A stretch of 57,846 nucleotides of DNA from Sutcliffiella deserti. GTDB lineage: Bacteria; Bacillota; Bacilli; Bacillales; Bacillaceae_I. How positions within the stretch are numbered: position 1 is the stretch's first letter; the number at the start of each line of letters is the position of its first letter. The notes under the pieces are model-generated. The model saw nothing but the letters and a program-made list of their open reading frames with translations, searched no databases and had not been told where the DNA came from. Below, piece by piece: positions 15,553-24,051 of the stretch. The stretch lies in the NCBI RefSeq assembly GCF_020037475.1, contig NZ_JAIQDB010000003.1, forward strand, positions 170,919 through 228,764. Direction: 5' to 3'. The translations under genes and the position numbers were made by a program.

Positions 15553-16125
15553 TTATTTCGACTCAATAATACGCTTTTGCTTTTCAATAAAATGATAAAC
15601 TTCCGAAATCTCTACTTCATACTCTTTATCAATTTCAAAATACTTAACTCCTGCTTCTATACATCTTTTTCTAAATTCATTATGTTCATTAATAGTTTCT
15701 GCGATATTGTAAGTAGATGGCTCGAGTTCTCCACGATCCTCGATCGCATTTCTGAGCTTGATGATCTTTGATTCGAAGTTTTCTTTTATATAGAGAGTCG
15801 AGAAGACAAGGTTTACAGTAATGATTTTTTCAGCATAGGATTTCTCGAACTGTTTTACGTGGTGCGGAAGAATATAGCATCCTTCTATTATCAGATTTTG
15901 ATTATTTTCTATGCTGGTTTTAATCATTTCCCTAGTGATTGGCCATAATTTTTCTCCTATTAGTTCGGTGCCATCTAAGGGAGTGAATCCACAATTTTGA
16001 TCACTTCTGTAGATCCCCATCTTTAGATGATCAAGGGAAAGGTAAGGTATTTTATATTTTTCAAGTAACTGTTGCGCCATCAGTGTTTTACCACAATGAC
16101 TGCTACCGCTAATAAGTATTATCAT
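15553..16125 (-). CDS. P-loop nucleotide kinase-like protein
   Basis: 190 aa with Walker A GSSHCGKT at residues 6-13, an aspartate after the second strand (LSLDHLKMG) and a Walker-B-like strand (NLIIEGCYILP). This pattern fits the adenylate-kinase/zeta-toxin/2-phosphoglycerate-kinase group of small P-loop phosphotransferases. The substrate cannot be inferred. GAGGAG lies upstream of the ATG. Monocistronic by context: converges with 15131-15523. Confidence 0.75.
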   Translation of the reverse strand: MIILISGSSHCGKTLMAQQLLEKYKIPYLSLDHLKMGIYRSDQNCGFTPLDGTELIGEKLWPITREMIKTSIENNQNLIIEGCYILPHHVKQFEKSYAEKIITVNLVFSTLYIKENFESKIIKLRNAIEDRGELEPSTYNIAETINEHNEFRKRCIEAGVKYFEIDKEYEVEISEVYHFIEKQKRIIESK

Positions 16126-16215
16126 GATATCTCCTCAGTTCTTCGCCTAGAAGGGCTCTTTAATAAATGAAGCAATGGTTACTGCTGGTTCTCTATCTAA
16201 CCATTATATTATATA

Positions 16216-16247
16216 GAAAAAAGAAGCTATCTTACTTTAGATAAGCT
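16216..16247 (-). terminator. Terminator of the 16264-16710 lipoprotein
   Basis: Minus strand AGCTTATCT-AAAGTA-AGATAGCT followed by TCTTTTTTC. Confidence 0.7.
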
Positions 16248-16263
16248 CCCTTTTGGTTGAAGA

Positions 16264-16710
16264 CTACTCTACATGTAGGTTTACGGCATATGAAACAGAG
16301 CCCTGATCCCAGGTAGCATGGATTTCGTATATAATATATCCTTTTTCATCTGTGTTAAAAGAAGAACCTACAACATCTACTTCTCTTTCTTTTTCATTAG
16401 TGTTCCATATGCTCACCTTTATTTCTTTAGGTGCTTTAGTAAAATCCAAATTGACTTTAGAGCCAAGTGTGGTATTCAAATGCTTTGTTTGGTTTACAAC
16501 TATTCTTGGTGGTATATCTGAATCAACACTTTCTGTAGTGGAGTTTCCATTAAAACTTTCATAAGTCCAATCGTATGCTCCTATTACTGCAGTAACTTCA
16601 TCATTGTTAGAGCTGACTTTTAATTCAGGTGGTCTTTTGTTCTCCTGACTCTCCTGACTACAAGCATTTAGGATAACAATAGTTAAGAGAACTAATATTA
16701 ACTTTTTCAA
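16264..16710 (-). CDS. Hypothetical lipoprotein
   Basis: 148 aa from a TTG start after GGGGGAG. The signal segment MKKLILVLLTIVILNAC ends in an N-A-C lipobox (C17). The mature domain is beta-rich with a Trp-Thr pair (AVIGAYDWTYESFNGNS) and a bacterial Ig-like feel (KEIKVSIWNTNEKEREVDV, IIYEIHATWDQGSVSYAVN). Extracytoplasmic, membrane-anchored. No family assigned. Confidence 0.72.
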   Translation of the reverse strand: MKKLILVLLTIVILNACSQESQENKRPPELKVSSNNDEVTAVIGAYDWTYESFNGNSTTESVDSDIPPRIVVNQTKHLNTTLGSKVNLDFTKAPKEIKVSIWNTNEKEREVDVVGSSFNTDEKGYIIYEIHATWDQGSVSYAVNLHVE

Positions 16711-16809
16711 ATACTCCCCCCGTTCTACTGGTTTCTCCCAATCTGTAAACTACTAAAAATATAATCGGGCTATACATTGTAAGTATTTAGTGGGACGAGG
16801 TACCAGCCC

Positions 16810-17502
16810 CTATGTCCCAATTTCTTCAATATAGAGATCATCATCGGTGGTTACCTCCAAATCCACTGGTACTTCCAGGTAGAGGATAACGGTGCCAAAC
16901 GAGCTGCTGTTCATTGTGTGCATCCAACCTTCAGCGGTAAATTGAGAAAAGCTGAACTCGCTTTTGAACACATCAAATTGAATTTCTGTTTCCGGAGGTT
17001 TGATGATGGTTAATGTATCCTCTTTAATAAGAAAGGAGGAATACGGCACCTTATCAGATATGTCAATCTCTCCTGCGAATGATTTACCAACATAGGTGGT
17101 TGCTTCTACCCTGTCTGTTAGGTTTGGATCTCTTTTCACGATAATGAGTGTACCTTGGAAATGATCATTTGGTTGTTCAATCTTCAGATGTAGTTTGCTT
17201 TTCTCGTAAGGTGTACTTGATTTCTTTTTAATATACTTTCCGTCCACGGTTCGATCATGTATCAAATCCACGTAAAGATTATCGCTACTAACTGTTTCAT
17301 TCTTTAGCATTACACTTTCCATGACTTGCTTTTCAGGAAGCAGATAGAAGACGCTTGCTGACAATAGCAAGACACCTATATAACCTATCATAAATTTTAT
17401 GTTCATATTGCTTGAAGCAGTCCATAATCTCTTCTTACTTAACCTTGGTATAAATACAAGCATAACTAGCAGTATAAGAAAAACTAAAAACATGCTACTC
17501 AT
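16810..17502 (-). CDS. Membrane protein of the GntR/ABC operon
   Basis: 230 aa. One helix at residues 2-19, a second near 32-50, then a long extracytoplasmic part made of beta-type segments and ending in YLEVPVDLEVTTDDDLYIE. Its ATG overlaps the permease stop (ATGA), so translation is coupled. Last gene of a four-gene operon (regulator, ATPase, permease, this). It may be an accessory subunit of the exporter. No named family. Confidence 0.7.
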   Translation of the reverse strand: MSSMFLVFLILLVMLVFIPRLSKKRLWTASSNMNIKFMIGYIGVLLLSASVFYLLPEKQVMESVMLKNETVSSDNLYVDLIHDRTVDGKYIKKKSSTPYEKSKLHLKIEQPNDHFQGTLIIVKRDPNLTDRVEATTYVGKSFAGEIDISDKVPYSSFLIKEDTLTIIKPPETEIQFDVFKSEFSFSQFTAEGWMHTMNSSSFGTVILYLEVPVDLEVTTDDDLYIEEIGT

Positions 17503-18254
17503 AAATGTCTAACCTCCAACCGGCGAGTGATAAGTATAGAGCAAGCTTTCAGAAGAGAGATGGAAAACAGGACTTTTATTAGAAACACCCAAAAGGTGGA
17601 CTCCATAAAATAGAATGATCCTATTTGAGATATAATCCCGACTTCTCCTAGCATACCTCCAAAGAACAGCCATCCAAGAAACAAGACTGGCAGGATTATT
17701 CTTAAACCACTATGAAGCTGTATCAGCATTCCGACCAAATAACCTAAAGAAGCGAACAGTAAGATGTATAGAAAAGTAGCCAATACTCCTTTCAAGATTA
17801 AGCTTGGAGTGTTTAGTAAACTTGTAAAATAAAAGGTTTTGGCGTCTGCTAGAAAATATAGCACCACTTTTTGCAGATAACCTGACAAGAGCGCAGTTGC
17901 CATCCCCAGTGCACTTACGGTGACAAGAAAAGCGAAATTGGACAGATCGCTGCTTAAGCGGTTGGTCACAAAGGTAAAGTCGTCATTTCGGTAGGCCATT
18001 GTGGTGAGTGTGATGGAGATGATAAATGCCCAAAGCATCGTGAATACGAGCACTATATCAACAGAATAATAGTTAACAGTGAGCGAAATCCCATCTGTGC
18101 TTGAGCCGAACATGCTGCTAGCCATGAAGGAGAATAGAATTGCAAAAGCCTGCAGTGCGACTAGTGAAATATATACCCCTGATAAAGCCTTTAATTTATA
18201 TACATACTGCTTTTTTACTATATCCAGCAAGGTTACTTTAGTTAAAGACATCAT
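17499..18254 (-). CDS. ABC transporter permease
   Basis: 251 aa with about six membrane segments, polytopic and without soluble domains, like the ABC-2 type permeases of YtrC/D-type systems. It overlaps the end of the ATPase gene by 17 bases and the next gene by four, so is clearly part of one operon. Starts ATGATG after GGGGGGAATAG. Substrate unknown. Confidence 0.78.
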   Translation of the reverse strand: MMSLTKVTLLDIVKKQYVYKLKALSGVYISLVALQAFAILFSFMASSMFGSSTDGISLTVNYYSVDIVLVFTMLWAFIISITLTTMAYRNDDFTFVTNRLSSDLSNFAFLVTVSALGMATALLSGYLQKVVLYFLADAKTFYFTSLLNTPSLILKGVLATFLYILLFASLGYLVGMLIQLHSGLRIILPVLFLGWLFFGGMLGEVGIISQIGSFYFMESTFWVFLIKVLFSISLLKACSILITRRLEVRHL

Positions 18255-19134
18255 CTATTCCCCCCTTCATTTTGCTCGTTAGATGGATGCAAACATCACT
18301 TGCCGATACCTTCCCTATTTCCAGACCGAGGTCCCGTGCTTTGCGAAAACTTTCCTCGGAGAAATTATTTCTGATAGCAGCATATAAACTATCGGCTCCT
18401 ATTCTTTTTGTAAAAAGAACTTCTTTATCCATGTTCCATTCTTCTACTAGACTAGCTTTTCCGGTAACACTAATGGCATATTCTTTTAACTCCTCCATAG
18501 GAAGGTGAAGCTGCGTCCGTCCGTTGTCTATAAGTAGTACTTCCTCTAGGAGATCCTGAATTTCTTCAAGGTGGTGACTTGATATAATGATGGTTCGCGG
18601 ATGTGCCAGATAGTCCTTCAGCAAGGCACGGTAAAAATCCTTGCGGACAGCTGCATCCATCCCTGTTGTTGGTTCATCAAATATCGTTAGCGGACAGCGT
18701 GAGGCAAGCCCAACAATCATGTTGAAGGTACTTTTCTTCCCTTTTGAAAGCGTGTGGTGCTGCTGTTTGGGGGTAAATGAAAAATATTCAAAAAGCCTTT
18801 TCGAAAGCTCACCGTCCCAAAGATGATAAAACCTCCCCGCAGTTTCCAAGATTTCTCCCAGATTGAGTGAGGTGGGGAAACTCATAAAATCATCTACAAA
18901 TATTGTATTGGCAGACACGTTAAGACTATTAAACGGACGCTCGCCAAACACTTTCAGTTCACCTGCTGTTTCGGTAAGAAAGCCGGACAAAATCTTCAGC
19001 AATGTTGTTTTCCCTGCACCATTTCTGCCAATAAGACCGATAATTTTATTCTCTTCTATATTGAAGTTCATACCGTTCAAAATAGGTGAATGACCATAAA
19101 CCTTCTTTAAGTCACTGCACTCGATTACCTTCAT
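18238..19134 (-). CDS. ABC transporter ATP-binding protein
   Basis: 298 aa. Walker A GRNGAGKTT (residues 36-44), signature LSKGKKSTF (a YtrB-like variant of LSGGQ), Walker B TIFDEPTTGMD, switch histidine in SSHHLEEI. The C-terminal extension of about 90 residues is typical of ABC-2/YtrB-type ATPases. The ATG overlaps the regulator's stop. With the GntR gene in front this matches B. subtilis ytr-type export or cell-envelope stress systems. Substrate not deducible. Confidence 0.88.
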   Translation of the reverse strand: MKVIECSDLKKVYGHSPILNGMNFNIEENKIIGLIGRNGAGKTTLLKILSGFLTETAGELKVFGERPFNSLNVSANTIFVDDFMSFPTSLNLGEILETAGRFYHLWDGELSKRLFEYFSFTPKQQHHTLSKGKKSTFNMIVGLASRCPLTIFDEPTTGMDAAVRKDFYRALLKDYLAHPRTIIISSHHLEEIQDLLEEVLLIDNGRTQLHLPMEELKEYAISVTGKASLVEEWNMDKEVLFTKRIGADSLYAAIRNNFSEESFRKARDLGLEIGKVSASDVCIHLTSKMKGGIDDVFN

Positions 19135-19508
19135 CCATTCTCCCCCCTGCTGATCTTTCGTATCATTTCCACTAGTTCCTCTTCCCCTACATCCAACCGG
19201 TCCGCTTCAAGTACTAGTTCCTGAACGAGCCGTTTTAATGTGTGGTTTTTGCGTTTCGACAAAATGATTTCCTTTGCATGCTGAGTCACAAACATCCCGA
19301 GTCCCCTTTTCTTGTATAGCATTTTTTCTTCTACCAGCATGGTTAGTCCTTTTGCTGCAGTTGCCGGATTGATGTTAAACATTTCCGCCAATTGATATTG
19401 GGAAAATACCTTCTGATCCTGTTCCAAGTTTCCATTTAAAATCTCTGTTTCGATCCATTGGGCTATCTGTATATAAATAGGTTTTGACCCATCAGCATTT
19501 AGAATCAA
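19131..19508 (-). CDS. GntR-family regulator, YtrA subfamily
   Basis: 125 aa from TTG, which follows AGGAGGTG by five bases; upstream in-frame ATGs lie inside the promoter and are rejected. Winged helix at residues about 10-75: KPIYIQIAQWIETEILNG, QYQLAEMFNINPATAAKGLT, LYKKRGLGMFV. The short C-terminal tail with no ligand domain is characteristic of YtrA regulators, which repress their own ABC operon until cell-wall antibiotics are sensed. A perfect inverted repeat lies in its promoter. Confidence 0.88.
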   Translation of the reverse strand: MILNADGSKPIYIQIAQWIETEILNGNLEQDQKVFSQYQLAEMFNINPATAAKGLTMLVEEKMLYKKRGLGMFVTQHAKEIILSKRKNHTLKRLVQELVLEADRLDVGEEELVEMIRKISRGENG

Positions 19509-19530
19509 CTTCACACCTCCTGTGACATAG

Positions 19531-19578
19531 TACATTACTGTTGTAATGTAGTATATAATAATTACCATTTTAATGCAA
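19531..19578 (-). promoter_or_regulatory. Promoter and operator of the GntR/ABC operon
   Basis: -35 TTGCAT (19573-19578), 17-base spacer, -10 TATACT (19550-19555). The perfect inverted repeat TACATTAC-TGTT-GTAATGTA (19531-19550) overlaps the transcription start. That is a fitting place for autorepression by the YtrA-like protein. Confidence 0.7.
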
Positions 19579-19645
19579 TAGGCGCTTTTGCTGTATTTTG
19601 AAACGGTTCATTTAGGCACGTTCTTTAGACAATTTTCATGTTAAG

Positions 19646-19834
19646 GTAAATGGGTATAAATGGTACAATGGGGTTAAGAAGCTATTGGTAAAGGACGGTT
19701 TGCTTGTGAATGGTAGCGATGGCGGGAAAATCTATGAAATTAAATTGAACGCGGAAAAGCATATAGAGGGACCTTTTTTTAAGGAAATGCCAATCTGTTA
19801 TAACTTGAAAGCTCAGAGTAAATCTATACTCTGA
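19646..19834 (+). pseudogene. Possible gene fragment
   Basis: A 62-codon open stretch with protein-like content (NGYKWYNGVKKLLVKDG, NGSDGGKIYEIKLNAEKH) but no start codon or ribosome site, and a stop just upstream. It ends inside the palindrome GCTCAGAGTA ... TACTCTGAGC (19811-19836), which could be a terminator. Probably the relic of a plus-strand gene. No other gene is seen between 19579 and 19944. Confidence 0.35.
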
Positions 19835-19944
19835 GCTTCTTGCTATCTTATCATCTGGATTGCTTTACTATTACTTTTGCTTTCTTGCTTTCTGGAGTTT
19901 CAAATTAGAGATGTAGGCCGTGGCTTTAAACTGCAACTATTTAA

Positions 19945-20445
19945 TTATTGTCCTAGATGATGCTTAATTACAGGAATCAGGATTTCAAAATGAGGATCAT
20001 TTAAGTCACGGTCGATCGGATATCTTTCATGCTTGATCGGCAAATCGTCATAGTATTCGACATTTTGCTCTGTATACGGTATATAGTCGCTTTCCTTAAA
20101 CCACTGATAGATTTTCGAATAGGTATGGCCAAAATCCTTACCTTTTTCGTGTTGGACCTTCAAATATTGCATTTCTGGAACAATTATTTCTTCCATTTCA
20201 TCCGGTATCTCCTGTTTCAACTCCACTTCAAATACAGAATAATGAATGAACCCATCCGGACGAAGGTGATAGGACATGCCTAATTGAACTTCCGGCTCCA
20301 CCGCATGTTCCAATTCACCTGCTCTGGTACTCATCGTATTTATGACTTCTTTTAATTCCTTGATTTCCGAGTATGGACCCTCCCACTTCATTCCAATAGC
20401 CCTGTATGCAGGCTTTGTGATGATTTCATAATTCAGTTTCTCCAT
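19945..20445 (-). CDS. GyrI-like / effector-binding domain protein
   Basis: 166 aa from the ATG after AAAGGAAG; a longer start at 20478 lacks a site. A stand-alone effector-binding (GyrI/SOUL-like) domain: IITKPAYRAIGMKWEGPY at the start, YHLRPDGFIHYSVFEVEL, then GHTYSKIYQWFKESDY and a C-terminal FEILIPVI. Such domains bind small hydrophobic ligands or hydrolyse reactive electrophiles. The AraC regulator at 49081 carries the same kind of domain. Cytoplasmic, monocistronic. Confidence 0.8.
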   Translation of the reverse strand: MEKLNYEIITKPAYRAIGMKWEGPYSEIKELKEVINTMSTRAGELEHAVEPEVQLGMSYHLRPDGFIHYSVFEVELKQEIPDEMEEIIVPEMQYLKVQHEKGKDFGHTYSKIYQWFKESDYIPYTEQNVEYYDDLPIKHERYPIDRDLNDPHFEILIPVIKHHLGQ

Positions 20446-20498
20446 CGTTATTCTTCCTTTCTCATCATATTGAACCATTTCTATTATTTAGAAATATT

Positions 20499-20906
20499 TC
20501 AGCCAAAAATCACACTCAACAAGTCAAACCCTACAAACACGCCCGTTATAGCTAATAGAAGAATCGCCTCACTCAATGTCAGGATGGCCTGCTTAGGAGA
20601 GGGGGAATGTTTCCATTCGAAATACGCTCGGATCAATTCTGAGAATACCATATAAAAAATGAGAGCCAGAAAATAAAAATTAATCGAGAGGTCATCATTC
20701 AAGTAAAGGTAGAAGCTATAGATTAATATAAACATAAATATTAACCTTACGGCCCAATCCAGTTTTTTATGCTTCTTGTTCACATGATTATAAGTAAAGC
20801 TGCTCTTTCTCTTTTCAATCTGAAAGAGCTTCCTTACAGTGAATTGAACAAGGGATACGAGAATAAAAATAATTAAAAAAAGCATCGCAAGCTTAAACCA
20901 GAACAT
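20499..20906 (-). CDS. DUF4181 membrane protein
   Basis: 135 aa; AAGGAGG precedes the ATG. Four membrane segments (about residues 3-20, 50-66, 73-90 and 110-130) with a basic loop (NHVNKKHKKLDWAVRL) between the first two. The pattern KLFQIEKRK ... NKKHKKLDW ... RAYFEWKHSP is what I associate with DUF4181. Role unknown. Confidence 0.72.
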   Translation of the reverse strand: MFWFKLAMLFLIIFILVSLVQFTVRKLFQIEKRKSSFTYNHVNKKHKKLDWAVRLIFMFILIYSFYLYLNDDLSINFYFLALIFYMVFSELIRAYFEWKHSPSPKQAILTLSEAILLLAITGVFVGFDLLSVIFG

Positions 20907-20966
20907 AACATACCTCCTTCTTATGCAACATTTAAAGGAACAGCCAAGTATTTCGTTTGTTCTAAT

Positions 20967-21482
20967 CTATAAAAGATATCTATCCTTTATGATTTTTACA
21001 TGATGGCGTTCATGTCCGGCAATGATGTAGGCAATGGCCCTTGCACTGACGTTCTGCTCACTCGCAACCCCAAATCTTGTCCAAGTCTCCGCCTCCAAAC
21101 CCGATATCAAAGCAATGGTAGATTGCCTGACAGCCTTAAACTCCTGTGTCAGATCCATTATGGAACGGGAAGTAAAGGCCGCCCCTTCCACATAACGGTC
21201 TTCATCAAATCCCGGAAGCGGTGTGAGGTCGCCTCTTGCTATGCGAAGCAATCTGTAGCTCATAATCCTTTCCGTGTCCGTTACATGGCCAATCACTTCT
21301 TTCAGGGTCCATTTTCCGGGTACATAAGCAAAATTTGCCTTTTCTTCCGTGAGCCCTGAAAGCAAAGACACTGTCTCCTCCAACTGCTTTTCTAAAATTC
21401 CCAGCAGACTTCCTTCCGGTACAGATTCTACATACTCTCTAAAATAGGATGGATATTCCTCTTGAGTTGGTAATTGTAGCAT
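20967..21482 (-). CDS. DinB family protein (metal-dependent, bacillithiol-transferase fold)
   Basis: 171 aa. Four-helix DinB_2 protein with the three expected metal ligands: His in IGHVTDTER (about residue 66) and the pair in GHERHHVKI near the C-terminus. The family includes thiol S-transferases such as BstA and YfiT. AGGGGG precedes the ATG. Single-copy gene in a minus-strand run of small genes. The reaction is not assignable. Confidence 0.88.
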   Translation of the reverse strand: MLQLPTQEEYPSYFREYVESVPEGSLLGILEKQLEETVSLLSGLTEEKANFAYVPGKWTLKEVIGHVTDTERIMSYRLLRIARGDLTPLPGFDEDRYVEGAAFTSRSIMDLTQEFKAVRQSTIALISGLEAETWTRFGVASEQNVSARAIAYIIAGHERHHVKIIKDRYLL

Positions 21483-21493
21483 TCCAATTCCCC

Positions 21494-21700
21494 CTAACCT
21501 TCTTTTTCTCTACTTTTGTTAACTTCTATTATTAAAAAAATGATTAGTAAAAACAATGTAACAATCACTAAAGTGTCCAGCCATTTATAAGACAGAAATA
21601 GGCTATTAACTCCTTGCAATGCAACAACAAGTAAAATCCCCGTTGACAGCTTCTGTTGCCTCTTGCTCTGTTTACTTGCATTTTCAAAAAATATTCCCAT
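21494..21700 (-). CDS. Small two-helix membrane protein
   Basis: 68 aa from the ATG nine bases after GGAAGG, rather than from an upstream start at 21748. Two helices (residues about 18-34 and 40-58) with a polar N-terminus (NASKQSKRQQKLS) and a C-terminal EVNKSREKEG. No family seen. It ends just upstream of the DinB gene on the same strand, so may be cotranscribed with it. Confidence 0.6.
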   Translation of the reverse strand: MGIFFENASKQSKRQQKLSTGILLVVALQGVNSLFLSYKWLDTLVIVTLFLLIIFLIIEVNKSREKEG

Positions 21701-21812
21701 TATAACATTCCTTCCTACGCTTGATACCATCCGCAAAGGACCCAACAATCAACGTTAGGCAGCATATCTTCTTACTAGCAAAAGAAAACTGATTAACACC
21801 AGTTTTAAAATT

Positions 21813-22139
21813 CTATGTATCCATTTCAGTGACATGAGGAAGCACTTTTCTTCTTGTAATCAGCTCCACACTTCGCATAAAAAACCATGTGAATCCGGCG
21901 TAAAATCCCACTAGCGGATATTTGAAAGAAGCTGGCTTGTTATTTTCAAAATAGAAATGCCCAATCCAGGAAAAAAGATAGTGCAAGAGTGCTAGAACTA
22001 TTGTTACCTTGATATTAATAAAAAGAAAAATCCAGGCAATAAATGCAAATAGGAATGCAAAATAATGAAGTACTTGATTTCCTTTATTCTGGTGCGCTTT
22101 CTGGTAAAGAATTAGATCTCTTTTTAGCCGACTTTTCAT
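21813..22139 (-). CDS. Mpo1/DUF962 family membrane protein
   Basis: 108 aa from the ATG eight bases after GGAGGG. Two or three hydrophobic segments around the family hallmark HYLFSWIGHFYFENNKPAS, and an earlier NQVLHYFAF. In yeast Mpo1 these histidines bind iron in a 2-hydroxy fatty acid dioxygenase; whether bacterial members share the reaction is inference. It follows the phosphotransferase gene closely (13 bases), suggesting one transcript. Confidence 0.75.
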   Translation of the reverse strand: MKSRLKRDLILYQKAHQNKGNQVLHYFAFLFAFIAWIFLFINIKVTIVLALLHYLFSWIGHFYFENNKPASFKYPLVGFYAGFTWFFMRSVELITRRKVLPHVTEMDT

Positions 22140-22152
22140 CGTTTCCCTCCTT

Positions 22153-23136
22153 TTATAATCCACCTAGCATTTCTTTCAGCTCTCCATAGTGCTCCGACAG
22201 CCACACCATTTCTTCCGTGAAACGAATGGGCGGCCCCTTGTGTTCGTCCATATCCACCTCTATCCACCAGGTACTTTCCATATACCAGAGAAACATAAGT
22301 GCCTTGGATAGGAACTCTCTTTCCACAGGCCGCTCCACTCTATAGCCTTCCATAAATGCAGAAGCAAGAGAAATGTCAAAGGTGTTTTCACAGAGGGCGC
22401 CTGATATCACTGCTCGCGCCACATCAAGCTGGGGGTGGTCATATTTCAATCGGTCAAAATCCAAAATGGCTGATAATCCATTATCTGTGAATAAAATATT
22501 GTCCAAAAATAAATCTCTGTGGGCCCAGCCTGTTTCCCTCAGATTATAATCATCAAGACTGACATTTACCGTAAGGTCGATTTGCGTTTCTATAATCGTC
22601 GCTAAGGATAGCTTGTTGGTTTCACGGATTTTTTTCTCGACATTCTTCCAATGGTTTAGCCTATCCTTCACACTTGGCGGGTTGAATTCAGGAGAACTTT
22701 TCTTGCTGTTTGTTCCATCATTTAAAAGACTGTGCATCCTTCCCGCGGCTTTTCCTAATTCATACATCTGACAAGGTTTTACCGTTCCAGGTGAAAGTAG
22801 CCTCCCATTACAAAACTCCATTACCATAAAGCGGTCATTTTTTTCCGAGTTCAAAAGGTAATGGCCTCCCAAAGGATATAATCCTGGGCAAGGAAAGCCC
22901 TGTTCCTTCAATCTTTGCTGCTGGGTGAAAGCAAAGAAAAGCTCTTCATCACTGTATTTCTGGAATCTTTTTTTATTAAATTGCTTTATCAGGAAATTAC
23001 CTGAAGCGGTCCTTACCTTCCACTTCAGGTTCAAATATCCACGGTGGATAGGGAGCGCTTCCTGCACTTCCATTCCGTAGACCTGATAACAAGTTTTCAA
23101 AATATCATCCAGCATGGTGTCCTTCGTTTTTAACAT
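22153..23136 (-). CDS. Aminoglycoside/choline-kinase-like phosphotransferase
   Basis: 327 aa. Kinase-like fold with ATP-lysine segment FLIKQFNKKRF, hinge MVMEFCNGRLL, catalytic loop HRDLFLDNILF and metal aspartate ILDFDR. This layout is shared by CotS/YutH-type spore proteins, homoserine kinase II and aminoglycoside phosphotransferases. No drug-specific signature, so a small-molecule or spore-coat kinase is as likely. GAGGG precedes the ATG. The next gene upstream (methyltransferase) ends 20 bases away. Confidence 0.8.
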   Translation of the reverse strand: MLKTKDTMLDDILKTCYQVYGMEVQEALPIHRGYLNLKWKVRTASGNFLIKQFNKKRFQKYSDEELFFAFTQQQRLKEQGFPCPGLYPLGGHYLLNSEKNDRFMVMEFCNGRLLSPGTVKPCQMYELGKAAGRMHSLLNDGTNSKKSSPEFNPPSVKDRLNHWKNVEKKIRETNKLSLATIIETQIDLTVNVSLDDYNLRETGWAHRDLFLDNILFTDNGLSAILDFDRLKYDHPQLDVARAVISGALCENTFDISLASAFMEGYRVERPVEREFLSKALMFLWYMESTWWIEVDMDEHKGPPIRFTEEMVWLSEHYGELKEMLGGL

Positions 23137-23155
23137 TCCGTTCCCTCAGTCCGCT

Positions 23156-23902
23156 CTATATTTTCCTGCATTTAATGATTAAAGTTGTTGGAACTGCCTT
23201 AGCCTTTTCATAGGAATACCATCTATTTTCGTGTCTTTCAATATCTTCTTCAGACAGACGAACGTCCTCTATTACTTTTTCTATTTGAAATCCGGACTTT
23301 ATTAAGGTGTTAAGATATGTACTTAGTTTGAACTGCTGCATAAATGCAGGCTGTGTCCATGCTTCATGATCGTATGTGCCTTCTTCATGATAAGACTTAG
23401 TGAATATCAGATTGTCTTCGCTTATCTTGATGCGGCTGTAGAGAGGATGTTCCCAGCTGAAAAGGAATATGCCTCCCCTTTTAAGGTAACTATTCACATT
23501 AGCTAACGTGTTTTCTAGACTTGTTGTCCAGCCCAGGGCATAAATTGAATAGACGATATCAAAGTAGTTCTTCGGAAGTCCTGGATTTTCTTCCATTGGT
23601 GACTGAAACAAGTTCACTTTGGCAGGACTGCCTTTTAGTAGATTCCTTGCTGATTCGATCTGTTTTTCTGAGAGATCGAGCCCCCATAGCTCGGCTGCTT
23701 TTTGCTTTTGCATATATTGCAGCGAATGGCCGCTGCCACACCCTATGTCCAAGACTTTCTTATCGGCTACATCACCAAACAGCTTTATTTCATCCTCCCG
23801 CGGTGCCATCGGTCCATATTCAGGCAGCGGATTTCTGCCATAAAACCGCGGGGCAACCTCTTCCCAGCTCTGTTTATTGATTTTAAGAGATTCTGTGTTC
23901 AT
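23156..23902 (-). CDS. Class I SAM-dependent methyltransferase
   Basis: 248 aa. SAM-binding motif I VLDIGCGSGHSLQYM, motif II LWGLDLSEKQIE, motif post-II FDIVYSIYALGWTTSLENTL, then YLKRGGIFLFSWEHP. Cytoplasmic and soluble; substrate unknown. GGAGGG precedes the ATG. First gene of a likely run continuing with the phosphotransferase and the Mpo1-like protein. Confidence 0.88.
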   Translation of the reverse strand: MNTESLKINKQSWEEVAPRFYGRNPLPEYGPMAPREDEIKLFGDVADKKVLDIGCGSGHSLQYMQKQKAAELWGLDLSEKQIESARNLLKGSPAKVNLFQSPMEENPGLPKNYFDIVYSIYALGWTTSLENTLANVNSYLKRGGIFLFSWEHPLYSRIKISEDNLIFTKSYHEEGTYDHEAWTQPAFMQQFKLSTYLNTLIKSGFQIEKVIEDVRLSEEDIERHENRWYSYEKAKAVPTTLIIKCRKI

Positions 23903-24010
23903 TACTACCCTCCACTAAACTGTTATAAGAACAAGTATTCTCTATTTTAAGTGTTTCTCCTGCTAGAATGTAGAGACTTTTATTATAGTTTCCCCTTTAA
24001 AGAATGCGAG

Positions 24011-24046
24011 AAAAGGAAGGCACTTAAAAGGTGCCTTCCTTTTTAT
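24011..24046 (-). terminator. Bidirectional-looking terminator
   Basis: AAGGAAGGCAC-loop-GTGCCTTCCTT with T-runs on both sides, just past the coiled-coil gene's stop. Confidence 0.75.
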
Positions 24047-24051
24047 AAAAC